DNA of 64,000 bases from Pseudomonas sp. ACM7 (GTDB lineage: Bacteria > Pseudomonadota > Gammaproteobacteria > Pseudomonadales > Pseudomonadaceae), in assembly GCF_004136015.1 (NCBI RefSeq), contig NZ_CP024866.1, positions 717,743-781,742 on the forward strand. The letters run 5' to 3'. Made by a program: the position numbers and the translations under genes. Below the pieces are notes generated by a model that ran no database searches, was not told the DNA's origin, and saw only the letters and a list, made by a program, of their open reading frames with translations. This document shows, piece by piece, positions 1 through 7,747 of the stretch (position 1 is the first letter of the stretch; the number at the start of each line of letters is the position of its first letter).

Positions 1-39
1 AGCGGTTGGTTAAGATCTTTCGTCTCAACCGAGGCGCGC

Positions 40-67
40 ATTCTACAGCAGCCTCTGTTGCTGTCAA
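40..67 (-). promoter_or_regulatory. rRNA operon promoter, proximal (leftward)
   Basis: Read leftward, this is TTGACA, a 16-bp spacer and TAGAAT, followed by a GC-rich discriminator (GCGCGCCTC) typical of stringently controlled rRNA promoters. Further left the sequence runs into the leader that, in Pseudomonas rRNA operons, ends in the boxA antiterminator; the window stops at ...AACCAACCGCT, where boxA would begin. The 16S gene should start a little beyond position 1. Nothing in this stretch looks like a protein gene on the plus strand. Confidence 0.85.
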
Positions 68-148
68 GCGGTTATTTTTCGAAGTTTTCAAAGTTTCCTT
101 TGCAACTTCAACCACTTGCGCTTGCGATCTCTCGTTAGCGGGAGGCGA

Positions 149-176
149 ATTCTACAGCGTTACTCGCTGCTGTCAA
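149..176 (-). promoter_or_regulatory. rRNA operon promoter, middle (leftward)
   Basis: The second tandem leftward promoter is TTGACA, a 16-bp spacer and TAGAAT, then TCGCCTCCCGC as a GC-rich discriminator. It lies 109 bp upstream of the proximal promoter and is nearly identical to it in the core, so the two form a tandem rRNA promoter pair. Confidence 0.8.
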
Positions 177-184
177 CACCTCTT

Positions 185-304
185 TTACACCGCTGTCGAC
201 CGAGAAGATCGAACCGTTAAAAGAGCCAAACCACCCTGCTCTTTCAACTCCTTCTGGGCTTCGATGATCTGAAGCAACTCACTGTCGAAAACTTCGTAAC
301 TCAT
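185..304 (-). CDS. possible 39-residue peptide in the rRNA leader
   Basis: A short frame starting MSYEVFDSELLQIIEAQKEL and ending in TAA lies between the distal and middle rRNA promoters, with its ATG about 40 bp after the distal promoter. Its first 25 residues have a plausible amphipathic helix composition, unlike a random frame. No good Shine-Dalgarno precedes the ATG, and I do not recognise the protein. It may be a chance frame or a remnant of a former neighbour gene. Confidence 0.2.
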   Translation of the reverse strand: MSYEVFDSELLQIIEAQKELKEQGGLALLTVRSSRSTAV

Positions 305-351
305 TGTTTACCAAGGAGTTTTCCGTTTCGACTGCGCCGGAAGTGGGGCGA

Positions 352-379
352 ATTATAGACTTCCAGAATCTGCCGTCAA
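352..379 (-). promoter_or_regulatory. rRNA operon promoter, distal (leftward)
   Basis: The third leftward promoter is TTGACG, a 16-bp spacer and a perfect TATAAT, followed by TCGCCCC. Spacing and discriminator match the other two. It could be the most upstream rRNA promoter or could serve the short reading frame at 185-304; its position is compatible with both. Confidence 0.65.
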
Positions 380-503
380 CTCTTAATTGAGCTTTTCTAT
401 AAGGGTGCTCAAAATCGCTGCTTATATATAGACGCGCCCGCCATGAGTGCGCAGTATATTGCCCAGTAACATTCTCGCTTCCTACTTCGGACGATGCCAC
501 GCC

Positions 504-1391
504 ATGAATGACCAACCTCGCAGCCTTGCCTCGACCCTGTTTTCGGTTGGCCTGCTATTGATAGCCATGGCATCCATCCAGTCGGGAGCCTCCCTTGCTA
601 AAAGCATGTTCCCCATTATCGGTGCGCAAGGGACCACCACCCTGCGGCTGATCTTCGCCAGCGTGATCATGATGTTGATACTGCGCCCCTGGCGAGCGAA
701 GCTCACCGCAAAATCCTTGCGCACCGTCATCGTCTACGGAATGGCGCTGGGCGGCATGAACTTCCTCTTCTATATGTCCTTGCAAACCGTCCCCCTTGGT
801 ATCGCGGTTGCGCTGGAATTCACCGGCCCACTGGCGGTAGCCATCTACGCCTCACGTCGCGCGATCGACTTTTTGTGGATCGCCCTGGCCGCCGTCGGCT
901 TGCTGCTGTTAATACCTATGGGAGAAGCGACCGCGGGAATAGATCTGGTAGGCGCCGGTTATGCATTGGGCGCAGGTGTCTGCTGGGCGCTGTACATTCT
1001 GTTCGGCCAAAAGGCCGGCGCCGACAATGGTGTGCAGACCGCGGCACTCGGGGTGATGATTGCGGCACTTTTTGTGGCCCCTATCGGCATCTTCCATGCT
1101 GGCGCAGCACTGCTCACTCCCTCACTGATCCCCGTGGCCATCGCTGTCGCCATTCTGTCCACCGCCGTGCCCTACACGCTGGAGATGGTCGCCCTCACCC
1201 GAATCCCGACCCGGACATTCGGCACGTTGATGAGCATTGAACCTGCGATCGGCGCACTGTCAGGCCTGTTGTTTCTCCATGAGTACCTATCACTGTCACA
1301 ATGGATGGCCATCATGTGCATCATTCTGGCTTCCATAGGCGCAACCATGACGATGGGGAGTGCGGCCAAACCTGCTGTCGCTGCAGATTGA
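504..1391 (+). CDS. EamA/RhtA-type inner-membrane exporter
   Basis: A 295-residue protein made of about ten hydrophobic segments, the size and pattern of the drug/metabolite transporter superfamily with two EamA repeats. The motif LEFTGPLAVAI in the first half and SIEPAIGALSGLLFLHEYLS in the second resemble RhtA (YbiF), an exporter of threonine and homoserine. It should act in the inner membrane as a proton-driven amino acid or metabolite exporter; the substrate is inference. The start MNDQPRSL is preferred over an upstream in-frame ATG because it gives the usual short cytoplasmic N-terminus, although no clear ribosome site is seen. It is a single gene, divergent from the rRNA operon promoters. 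Confidence 0.85.
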   Translation: MNDQPRSLASTLFSVGLLLIAMASIQSGASLAKSMFPIIGAQGTTTLRLIFASVIMMLILRPWRAKLTAKSLRTVIVYGMALGGMNFLFYMSLQTVPLGIAVALEFTGPLAVAIYASRRAIDFLWIALAAVGLLLLIPMGEATAGIDLVGAGYALGAGVCWALYILFGQKAGADNGVQTAALGVMIAALFVAPIGIFHAGAALLTPSLIPVAIAVAILSTAVPYTLEMVALTRIPTRTFGTLMSIEPAIGALSGLLFLHEYLSLSQWMAIMCIILASIGATMTMGSAAKPAVAAD

Positions 1392-1558
1392 GACAGGATT
1401 TGACGAGGGTCTGGTATTTACCGCGCAATTAGGCCATGTTTAGGCCCGTAACCCAGTGCCAGACATGGATTTTTCAGATAGGGATATCAGAACGCTTCAA
1501 GCGAAAGCGAATGCAGCCAAACCCGGGCGCAAAGATCCGGGACGCTATAAGGACAGTA

Positions 1559-1840
1559 ATGAAACGAATTTTGATACTAATCGCCGTACTTGCGGTTGCG
1601 GGCTGCGCGGCGACATCGAAAACCCAGGTAAAACACGGCAAGAAAGGGCTGCATATCAACTGTTCCGGGCTGTCGTCATCTTGGGACAAGTGCTACACCA
1701 GCGCTGCCAACTCGTGCGCTCCCAAAGGTTACAAGGTCATCGCCAAGTCAGGGGACGCTGTGGAAGAACCAGGCGATTACCCGTTCGGCCTCAACCCTGC
1801 CGGCTATACCAGCCGCAGCATGATCGTCATCTGCAAATAG
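1559..1840 (+). CDS. small lipoprotein of unknown function
   Basis: A 93-residue protein with a lipoprotein signal: MKR, a hydrophobic stretch and the lipobox VAGC with the acylated cysteine at residue 16. AAGGACA lies just upstream of the ATG as ribosome site. The mature part is short and contains three further cysteines (NCSG, DKCYTS, NSCAPKGY) and a C-terminal SRSMIVICK, which suggests a compact, possibly disulfide-bonded envelope domain. An alternative frame through the same region lacks a signal and is not favoured. I do not recognise a specific family. Confidence 0.7.
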   Translation: MKRILILIAVLAVAGCAATSKTQVKHGKKGLHINCSGLSSSWDKCYTSAANSCAPKGYKVIAKSGDAVEEPGDYPFGLNPAGYTSRSMIVICK

Positions 1841-1855
1841 ATTGATGCCGCCTTG

Positions 1856-2416
1856 TCAGGTTCGTGGACCTGCGATCTGGCGGCCAATCTCATCGTAACT
1901 GGACTTCAGTACCGCGCGCTGAATGTCCGGCGTGGCCAGCATTCGCGCAATGACCAACGCACCGATACATTGCGACAGAATCGCCCAGGCCAGGCTGTCG
2001 CTTTCCAGAACCTGCGCCCAACTCTTCTGAAGCCGACAAATCCAGTTCTCCGCCTGCTGACGAATCATCACGTCTGAACGTGCAATCTCAGCCCCCAATG
2101 CCGGCAAAGCACAACCGGATTCCGGGTGCTCGACATGGGCCATGCTCAGATAGTGTTTCAGGCAGCGCTGGAGCTTCTCAGGACTCTGGTCCGCCCCTAA
2201 ACGCTCCAGGCTTTGAGACAGCTCACGCTCGACGATTGAAGCGAACAGCTCATCCTTCGACGAAAAGTGACTGTAGAACGCCCCGCCACTCAAACCGATC
2301 GCCTTCATCAAACCGTCGACACCTACCGTTGAAAAACCAGACTTCTTGGCCGACACCGCACTGCTTTCAAGTAGTTTCTCTTTGGTTTCCAGTTTGTGAT
2401 TGGTCGAGTAACGCAT
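1856..2416 (-). CDS. TetR/AcrR-family regulator
   Basis: A 186-residue protein with a TetR-type N-terminal helix-turn-helix: KEKLLESSAVSAKKSGFSTV, then VDGLMKAIGLSGGAFYSHFSSKDEL, in which GGAFYSHFSSKDEL is the family's recognition-helix signature. The C-terminal ligand domain is of ordinary length. The start at MRYSTNHK is chosen because GAGGGCAAGGCA precedes it; an upstream in-frame start at 2464 is possible. It is divergent from an SDR/DsbA-like gene pair, with a palindromic AT-rich region between them, so it probably represses that pair and itself. The inducer is unknown. Confidence 0.85.
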   Translation of the reverse strand: MRYSTNHKLETKEKLLESSAVSAKKSGFSTVGVDGLMKAIGLSGGAFYSHFSSKDELFASIVERELSQSLERLGADQSPEKLQRCLKHYLSMAHVEHPESGCALPALGAEIARSDVMIRQQAENWICRLQKSWAQVLESDSLAWAILSQCIGALVIARMLATPDIQRAVLKSSYDEIGRQIAGPRT

Positions 2417-2470
2417 TGCCTTGCCCTCAGGATTGATCGCTTGACGCTTGCCGAATCGTAGCATAACGTT

Positions 2471-2497
2471 CGTTTAGTTAACGATCGTTTAGCAAAG
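2471..2497. promoter_or_regulatory. probable TetR operator in the divergent intergenic region
   Basis: The spacer between the TetR gene and the SDR gene holds a perfect 10-bp palindrome AACGATCGTT (2480-2489) flanked by two direct copies of CGTTTAG (2471-2477 and 2485-2491). This is the size and symmetry expected for a TetR-family operator placed over both divergent promoters. AAAGGGA right after it is the SDR gene's ribosome site. Confidence 0.5.
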
Positions 2498-2507
2498 GGA
2501 TCTACCC

Positions 2508-3236
2508 ATGAATAACAAGAAGGTCGTACTGGTTGTAGGTGCAGGGGATGCCACCGGCGGCGCAATTGCAAAACGCTTTGCGCAGGAAGGATTTGTGGCG
2601 TGTGTAACCCGCCGCAGCGCGGACAAACTCCTGCCGTTGGTGGACGCCATCAAGGCCGATGGCGGTGACGCCCACGGATTTGCCTGCGATGCGCGCAAGG
2701 AAGAGGACGTGATTGCTTTAGTTGAGCAGATCGAAAGCCAGATTGGCCCGATCGAAGCGTTCGTTTTCAACATCGGCGCCAATGTGCCTTGCAGTATTCT
2801 CGAAGAAACCGCGCGCAAATATTTCAAGATATGGGAAATGGCCTGCTTCTCGGGTTTTCTCAACGCTCGTGAAGTGGCCAAGCGCATGGCCAAGCGTCAA
2901 CGGGGTACGATCTTGTTCACCGGCGCTACCGCCGGCCTGCGTGGGGCCTCAGGATTTGCAGCGTTCGCCGGCGCCAAGCACGGGATTCGCGCCCTGGCGC
3001 AAAGCATGGCGCGTGAATTGGGGCCGATGAACATTCACGTCGCCCATGTTGTAGTCGACGGTGCCATCGATACCGATTTTATCCGCGAGAGTTTCCCCGA
3101 AAAGTACGCGACCAAGGACCAGGACGGCATTCTCAATCCAGAGCACATTGCCGAGAACTATTGGTACCTGCACAGCCAGCCCCGTGACGCATGGACCTTC
3201 GAGCTGGACCTGCGCCCCTGGAGCGAACGCTGGTAA
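2508..3236 (+). CDS. SDR-family protein with altered catalytic residues
   Basis: A 242-residue short-chain dehydrogenase/reductase. The cofactor loop appears as VVGAGDATGG (residues 10-18) instead of TGxxxGIG, and the NNAG strand is NIGAN. At the active site the usual Ser and Tyr are replaced: the segment TGATAGLRGASGFAAFAGAK has Ala near 140, Phe at 153 and Lys at 157, so only the Lys of the Ser-Tyr-Lys triad remains. It may bind NAD(P) without classical alcohol dehydrogenation, or use a different chemistry. A good ribosome site (AAAGGGA) precedes it. It is followed after 35 bp by a DsbA-like gene and is divergent from a TetR gene that probably controls it. Confidence 0.85.
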   Translation: MNNKKVVLVVGAGDATGGAIAKRFAQEGFVACVTRRSADKLLPLVDAIKADGGDAHGFACDARKEEDVIALVEQIESQIGPIEAFVFNIGANVPCSILEETARKYFKIWEMACFSGFLNAREVAKRMAKRQRGTILFTGATAGLRGASGFAAFAGAKHGIRALAQSMARELGPMNIHVAHVVVDGAIDTDFIRESFPEKYATKDQDGILNPEHIAENYWYLHSQPRDAWTFELDLRPWSERW

Positions 3237-3271
3237 CCCCCCCTAAAAATAATAAGCAGAGCGCATCGACC

Positions 3272-3862
3272 ATGAGCAAAACCGTGGAGTTCTATTTCGA
3301 CCTCGGCAGCCCCGCCACCTACCTGGCCTATACCCAACTGCCGAAGATCTGCGAGCAGACCGACAGCCAGTTGATCTACATACCCATCCTGCTGGGAGGT
3401 ATCTTCAAAGCCACTGGTAACGCCTCCCCCGCAACCATCCCCGCCAAGGGCCGCTACATGTTTCAAGACCTGGACCGCTACGCCAAGCGCTATGGCGTGC
3501 CACTAAAGTTCAATCCCCAATTCCCTATCAACACCCTGATGCTGATGCGCGCTGTCACCGGCATACAGTTGCGCCATCCCGAGCGCTTTCAGGCGTTCAT
3601 CGATTGCCTGTTTCACGCCCTCTGGGTTGAAGGCCACAGCCTCGATGACCTGGCGACTGTCGCGTCAGTACTGACACAGAACGGTTTCGATCCCAATGCG
3701 GTGCTGGCCCTGACCGCCGATGAGGAAGTCAAAGCCACTCTCAAGGACAACACAGAGAAAGCGGTGCAACGGGGCGTATTCGGTGCCCCGAGCATGTTTG
3801 TCGATAATCAGCTGTTCTTCGGCCAGGATCGCCTGGACTTCGTCCTTGAAGCCCTGAGTTAA
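3272..3862 (+). CDS. DsbA-family / 2-hydroxychromene-2-carboxylate isomerase-like protein
   Basis: A 196-residue thioredoxin-fold protein starting MSKTVEFYFDLGSPATYLAY, the hallmark of the HCCA isomerase branch of the DsbA family (kappa-class GST-like): FDxxSPxxYL replaces the CxxC motif, so it is not a thiol oxidase. The C-terminal GVFGAPSMFVDNQLFFGQDRLDF is the conserved cis-Pro and GQDRL segment. Such proteins isomerise aromatic ring-cleavage intermediates with glutathione, but many have no known substrate. It probably forms an operon with the SDR gene upstream. It converges with a broken oxidoreductase gene and overlaps its end by 4 bp. Confidence 0.8.
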   Translation: MSKTVEFYFDLGSPATYLAYTQLPKICEQTDSQLIYIPILLGGIFKATGNASPATIPAKGRYMFQDLDRYAKRYGVPLKFNPQFPINTLMLMRAVTGIQLRHPERFQAFIDCLFHALWVEGHSLDDLATVASVLTQNGFDPNAVLALTADEEVKATLKDNTEKAVQRGVFGAPSMFVDNQLFFGQDRLDFVLEALS

Positions 3863-4856
3863 ATCTCGACGACCAGCCGCCCCTGCGCAGTTCCCGAAAC
3901 GAGCAGCTCATGGGCGGCTTCGGCGGTTTGCAGCGTGAACTGCCGAGGGTCGAGCAGCGGTTTTAACTGACCCGCCTCGATCAACTGCGCAGCCTCCCGA
4001 AGTATCTCCCCGTGATGCTCGCCCCCTTCGCCAGTCCGCAACGGTAACAAGGTAAACACTCCAGAATAAGTCGCCCCACGAAACGAAAGCGGCGCAAGGC
4101 TGTGCAACCCCCATCCAAGACAACTCACGACATGCCCCTCGTAGACGCGAGCAGCCTTGAATGAAGCGTCCAGCGTCTCACCACCCACCGTTTCGTAGAC
4201 AATGTCGAAGCCCTCCCCCGCCGTGTGCTCAGCCACATACTCCTCAACCGAAGATTTGCGGTAATCAATAAACGTCGCACCGACCCCTTCAATGATCGCC
4301 TGCTGCCCGGCCGCCCCGGTGGCAAACACGTCAGCACCGAAAGCCCGGGCAATTTGCACAGTCACATGCCCGACACCACCCGCACCGCCGTGAATCAGCA
4401 CTTTCTGCCCCGCCCGCACCCGCGCACGATCCACCAATCCTTCCCACGCCGTGATCAGTACCAACGGCAACCCCGCCGCCTCCCGAATGCTCAGATTGAC
4501 TGGCTTGCGCGCCAGCAGTCGTGCATCGACGGCGGCATATTCCGCCAGTAACCCTGCGCACCGCCTATTCCGGTGGCCATCGCATAGACCTCATCACCCG
4601 GCAGCCATCCACTGACGCCTTCCCCCAATGCCGCCACTGTTCCCGCAAGATCAATACCCAATACCGCCGGCAACGGCTGGCGCGCATGAGCAGCCTGGCC
4701 CGACCGAATCTTTCCATCCAGAGTGTTCACCCCACTGGCCTTGATCCTGACCAATACCTGACCGGCTCCAGGCACGGGCCGTTGAATGGAAGCCAAGCGT
4801 AAAGGCCCGTTGGCCGAATCAACAATCAGAGCGCGCATTTCAAGTGAGTCAGTCAT
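3859..4856 (-). pseudogene. zinc-type MDR quinone oxidoreductase, frameshifted
   Basis: The gene encodes a medium-chain dehydrogenase/quinone oxidoreductase: MRALIVDSANGPLRL at the N-terminus, VLGIDLAGTVAALGEGV and PGDEVYA in the first half, HGGAGGVGHVTVQIARAFGA (the NADPH-binding loop) in the second. The reading frame breaks near 4549-4553: after GIGGAQG the frame runs into an unrelated tail, whereas shifting by one base restores LLAEYAAVDARLLARKPVNL and the rest to the stop. One missing base in a GGG run explains it. Translation as written gives two fragments (4491-4856 and about 3859-4550). It is divergent from a LysR gene that is also broken. A sequencing error is possible. Confidence 0.75.
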
Positions 4857-4943
4857 TTCGCAATTTCCCGTCAGAGGTGGCTGTGGGATTAATCTTCCTC
4901 TTGCTCACTCATGCCGATAAGACGCTATATAGCTATAGTGACC

Positions 4944-4958
4944 ATGCCCATTTGGCAT
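4944..4958. promoter_or_regulatory. candidate LysR-type site in the divergent spacer
   Basis: Between the broken oxidoreductase gene and the broken LysR gene lies ATGCC-N5-GGCAT, an interrupted dyad of the size bound by LysR-family proteins, just before the LysR start; TATAGCTATA lies a few bases upstream. This is consistent with the classic divergent regulator/target layout. Confidence 0.35.
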
Positions 4959-4960
4959 CA

Positions 4961-5881
4961 ATGAGAACCCCCGTGGACAAACTCAATGCAATGGCGATCT
5001 TCGTTCGTGTTGTCGAACGTGGCAGCTTTTCTGCCGTCGCCCGGGAATTGCAGACCAGCCAGCCGACCATCAGCAAAGTGCTGCGAGCACTGGAAACTGA
5101 ACTGGGTGGAAAGCTGATTTCCCGCAGCACCCGACAACTGTCCCTGACCGACTAAGGTCAGCGGTACTACAGCGAATGTCGACAAATCCTGGCGGCCGTA
5201 GACGCCGCAGAACACAGCTTTCACTCCGGCCGCGAAGCTGTTGCCGGAAACCTGAAAATCGGATCGTCCTTGAGTTTCGGGCGCTTGCAGATTGCGCCGC
5301 GACTGCCGGCATTCCTCAAAAAACATCCCCAGGTGCAAATTGATCTGCAACTGAGCGATCAAAATCAGCACCTGGTCAGTGAAGGACTGGACGTCACGTT
5401 CAGGATTGGCGAGTTGAACGACAGCGGATTGATCGCCCGTCGCATCGGCACCACCCACCGAGTGACCGTCGCAGCACCCGACTATCTTGAGCGACACGGC
5501 ACCCCGCAAACACCGCAAGAACTGAGCGAGCACAACTGCCTGCTGTTCAACCTGCTGAACAGTCAGAACCTATGGGTTTACGAGAGAGATGGCCAACGTC
5601 ACGAAGTGCGAATCAAGGGCAACGCCCAAAGCAACAACTCCGAGGCAATCCGCGAGATGGTACTGGGGGGATTGGGAATTGCGCTGTCGCCGGTTTGGCT
5701 GTTCAGTGAGGACTTGAAGGCGGGACGCGTGACCGCGATTCTGCAGGAATACAGCGCGCAGTCGCTGCCGATTCATGCGGTGTCCCCGGCGAATCGTCGC
5801 CAATCCGCCAGGGTCAAAGCCTTTGTCGACTACATGAGCCAGGCGCTCGAAGAAGCGCCTGAACTCAAACCGATCAAATAG
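4961..5881 (+). pseudogene. LysR-family regulator interrupted by an in-frame TAA
   Basis: The N-terminal helix-turn-helix is complete: LNAMAIFVRVVERGSFSAVA, then QTSQPTISKVLRALETELG and LISRSTRQLSLTD. At 5153-5155 a TAA follows LTD, where the family normally has Glu or Ala before GQRYY. Beyond it the same frame continues without a break (GQRYYSECRQIL, then the full substrate-binding domain to AEELKPIK-like end at 5881). A single G-to-T change in GAA would create the stop. The product as written would be a 64-residue DNA-binding stub. The start could be ATG at 4961 or GTG at 4973. The end overlaps the convergent aminopeptidase gene by 8 bp. Confidence 0.8.
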
Positions 5882-7682
5882 CCGCAGTCCGGGTGTTCAA
5901 CCACTCAAGGGCTGCGCCGTCGAGCAACGGGCTCAAGCGCTCGCGCACCTCGGCATGGTAGGCGTTGAACCACTGTTTTTCGTCATCGGTCAGCAGCGAC
6001 GGTTTCAGGCAGCGAGTGTCGATCGGGCACAGGGTCAGGGTTTCGAACTTCAGGAATTCACCGAATTCGCTTTTGCCCGCCTCGCGGTTCAACACCAGGT
6101 TCTCGATCCGCACACCCCAGCGGCCCGGACGGTAAGTGCCCGGTTCGATGGACGTGATCATGCCCGGTTGCATCGCGGTTTGCGGTGCCGCAGCGGCCTG
6201 ATAGGCAATGACCTGTGGGCCTTCGTGCACGTTGAGGAAGTAGCCGACGCCGTGACCGGTGCCGTGACCGTAATCAACGCTTTCAGCCCAGATCGGCGCA
6301 CGGGCAATCGAATCGAGCAACGGCGAGAGAATTCCACGAGGGAATTGCGCGCGGGACAACGCAATCACGCCTTTGAGCACCCGCGTGCAATCGCGCTTCT
6401 GCTCCTCGGTCGGCGTACCGACCGGTACCATCCGCGTGATGTCAGTGGTGCCGCCCAGGTACTGGCCGCCAGAGTCGATCAACAACAGACCGTCGCCTTC
6501 GATCACCGCGTGTTCTTCTTCGGTGGCGTGGTAGTGCGGCATCGCGCCATTGGCGTTGAACGCCGCAATGGTGTTGAAGCTCAGCGATACATAACCCGGG
6601 CGTCGGGTACGCGCGGCCGTCAGGTGTTCGTCGATGGTCAGTTCGGTGATGCGCTCACGACCCAACGCAGTGTCCAGCCAGGTGAAGAATTCACACAGCG
6701 CCGCGCCGTCCTGCTCCATGGCCTGACGAATGTGCTCGGCATCGGCCAGGCTTTTCTGCGACTTGGCCAACGTGGTCGGGTTCAGGCCTTCGACCAGCTT
6801 CACACCGCTATCCAGATTATCCAGCAAGCCGGCGGTGACGCGCGCCGGATCGACTTGCAGACTCGCCCCGCTCGGTACGGCGCGCAAGGCGGCGGCCACT
6901 TCACTGTAGTCGCGCAGGGTCACGCCGTCCTGTTCGAGAACTGCGCGCAGCTCGGCATCGACCTTGCTCAGCGCCACGAACAGGGTTGCCTGTTGCTGGC
7001 TGATCAAGGCAAAGGAAACAAACACCGGGTTGAACGACACGTCACCGCCGCGCAAGTTGAACAGCCAGGCGATGTCATCAAGGGTGGCGATGAAGTGCCA
7101 GTCGGCACCGCGATCTTTCAAAACCTCACGCAGCTTGGCCAGTTTCTCGCCGCGACTGACCGTCGCCTGAGGCGGCAGGTGTTGATAGATCGGTTCATTC
7201 GGCAGCGTCGGACGGTCGCTCCAGACTTCGTTCAACACATCGATATCAGTGCGCAGACGTGCGCCGCGCTCTTCGAGCTTGCCGCCCAACGTACGCGCCG
7301 AAGCCACGGCCATCACTGCACCATCTACCGCGACGACGCCTCCTTCAGGGGTTTGCTCGGCCAGCCAGTCCAGCGGGCCGGGTTGACCCGGTTGCAGCTT
7401 GACCAGTTCGATCCCGCTGCCCTTGAGTTCCTTGGTCGCTTGTTCCCAGTAACGGCTGTCGGCCCAGACGCCGGCAAAGTCCGGCGTAACGATCAGCGTG
7501 CCGACCGAGCCATGGAAGCCCGACAACCATTGTCGCCCTTGCCAGTAACCCGGCAGGTATTCCGACAGGTGCGGATCGGCCGACGGCACCAGCAGAGCAT
7601 GAATGCCCTCCCGGCTCATCAGTTCGCGGGTTTGAGCCAGGCGTTGAGGCACCGATCCATTGATCGAAGGCTGCGTACTCAT
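5874..7682 (-). CDS. Xaa-Pro aminopeptidase (M24B, long form)
   Basis: A 602-residue cytoplasmic metallopeptidase that removes N-terminal residues preceding proline. The N-terminal creatinase-like domains contain SADPHLSEYLP and GFHGSVGTLIVT; the C-terminal pita-bread domain carries the dinuclear metal ligands: LLIDSGGQYLGGTTDITR (two Asp), GHGTGHGVGYFLNVHEGP (His), SIEPGTYRPGRWGVRIEN (two Glu). The length matches the 600-residue three-domain bacterial/eukaryotic type rather than the 440-residue PepP. GGAGAC precedes two consecutive ATGs; the second has better spacing. It is a single gene, converging on the LysR remnant. Confidence 0.92.
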   Translation of the reverse strand: MSTQPSINGSVPQRLAQTRELMSREGIHALLVPSADPHLSEYLPGYWQGRQWLSGFHGSVGTLIVTPDFAGVWADSRYWEQATKELKGSGIELVKLQPGQPGPLDWLAEQTPEGGVVAVDGAVMAVASARTLGGKLEERGARLRTDIDVLNEVWSDRPTLPNEPIYQHLPPQATVSRGEKLAKLREVLKDRGADWHFIATLDDIAWLFNLRGGDVSFNPVFVSFALISQQQATLFVALSKVDAELRAVLEQDGVTLRDYSEVAAALRAVPSGASLQVDPARVTAGLLDNLDSGVKLVEGLNPTTLAKSQKSLADAEHIRQAMEQDGAALCEFFTWLDTALGRERITELTIDEHLTAARTRRPGYVSLSFNTIAAFNANGAMPHYHATEEEHAVIEGDGLLLIDSGGQYLGGTTDITRMVPVGTPTEEQKRDCTRVLKGVIALSRAQFPRGILSPLLDSIARAPIWAESVDYGHGTGHGVGYFLNVHEGPQVIAYQAAAAPQTAMQPGMITSIEPGTYRPGRWGVRIENLVLNREAGKSEFGEFLKFETLTLCPIDTRCLKPSLLTDDEKQWFNAYHAEVRERLSPLLDGAALEWLNTRTAAI

Positions 7683-7747
7683 CATGTCTCCTGCTAATCA
7701 CTTCATCATTATTGTTGAGTGCCGATCAACGCCGACACTTTCAGATC

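Noticed and set aside
6..272. An 88-codon plus-strand frame at the left edge.
   Set aside because: It covers two leftward rRNA promoters and their leader; composition reflects those repeats.
5955..7697. A 580-codon plus-strand frame opposite the aminopeptidase gene.
   Set aside because: The aminopeptidase on the minus strand has all catalytic motifs; the plus frame is Arg/Gln-rich and motif-free.
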